A stretch of 64,000 bases of DNA, from contig NC_073303.1 in NCBI RefSeq assembly GCF_027595985.1, positions 324,627,679-324,691,678 of the forward strand, in the 5' to 3' direction. The position numbers and the translations under genes are program-made. The notes under the pieces are model-generated. The model was not told where the DNA came from. It ran no database searches and was given only the letters and a program-made list of their open reading frames with translations. Numbering within the stretch: position 1 is the stretch's first letter; the number at the start of each line of letters is the position of its first letter. Shown in pieces: positions 63,650 to 64,000 of this stretch. The DNA is from Sorex araneus. Lineage: Eukaryota; Chordata; Mammalia; Eulipotyphla; Soricidae.

Positions 63650-64000
63650 AGAAAACAAGTCTGCAGGCAGGACTGTGCATCTGCAGCAGATCTACAGCAG
63701 AGTGCAGAGAGCGGGAGCTGCAGTGTCTCCTGGACGTCTGTGAAGAGGCCTTAGGAAGGTTAAGGACCCTAATGGAAGCATTCTTTGCAAATTATGGAAA
63801 TCCAACGTGGATTTCAGTTGGAAGAAGCTTCCAGAAGGTTTGATCTCAGACCCAAACTAAATTTCAGAGAGCCAATCAGGAGTAATTGTTGTTAAAACTT
63901 GTGTCTAGTGTGAGGAGGGCAGTTAAGACAGAGAAGGGGCCACTATGGTAATGATAGTTGGAAGAGCTCACTCTGGACAAGAAGTGAATGATGAATGGAG
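63650..64000. other. Unassigned sequence at window end
   Basis: A plus-strand frame with QCLLDVCEEALGRLRTLMEA is unrecognised and too short to judge. Confidence 0.4.

Overview
This is vertebrate nuclear DNA from a placental mammal, most probably a shrew (Soricidae, Sorex-like). The main evidence is more than 70 copies of one tRNA-derived SINE whose 5' head reads like 'ggggctggagcgatagcaca' and carries an A box and a B box. From memory this matches the SOR-type SINE of Sorex. Older mammal-wide repeats (MIR, L1M-type, an MLT1-type LTR) and a lineage-specific L1 are also present. There are no operons, CRISPR arrays or other prokaryotic features.

One real gene is present: RAB12, on the minus strand. 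All six coding exons were located by translation and splice sites: exon 1 50936-51158, exon 2 34802-34862, exon 3 29967-30105, exon 4 27682-27771, exon 5 26624-26728, exon 6 25762-25875. Spliced, they give 732 bases, or 243 residues plus a stop, with every GTPase motif intact and a C-terminal Cys-Cys. The first intron is about 16 kb. Exon 1 lies in a CpG island. Upstream of it is a GC-rich promoter block with seven regularly repeated NRF1-like motifs. The probable 3' UTR runs from 25761 to about 24660.

Layout: 1-24.6 kb is downstream intergenic DNA made of SINEs, L1 pieces, two long CCTT microsatellites, a 19-bp minisatellite and a stack of nested retroelements at 19.5-22.7 kb. From 24.66 to 51.6 kb is RAB12 and its introns, which hold many SINEs but few L1s. 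From 51.7 to 64 kb is upstream intergenic DNA with several L1 fragments, including a 3'-terminal L1 copy with readable but broken ORF2, and one MLT1-like LTR.

Two SINE bodies share the same tRNA-like head. Type I (about 170 bp) continues 'catcccatatggtcccctga' and ends '...tgtgacccaaaaagc' plus poly-A. Type II (about 230 bp) continues 'cctcc...ctctcggagagcc', passes through 'gatatgccaaaaacagtaac' and ends in a 'gggatgacagtga' tail without a long poly-A. The head resembles tRNA-Ala(TGC); that is my inference. Entries below use these names.

I found no new protein-coding system. The observations most worth a second look are the RAB12 promoter array and an in-frame upstream ATG, a composite retroposon with a clean 14-bp target-site duplication nested in a SINE nested in an L1, a 385-bp-period GC-rich unit fused to a deleted L1, a 28-bp-arm hairpin in RAB12 intron 1, and an unidentified coding-like frame at about 3.2-3.4 kb.
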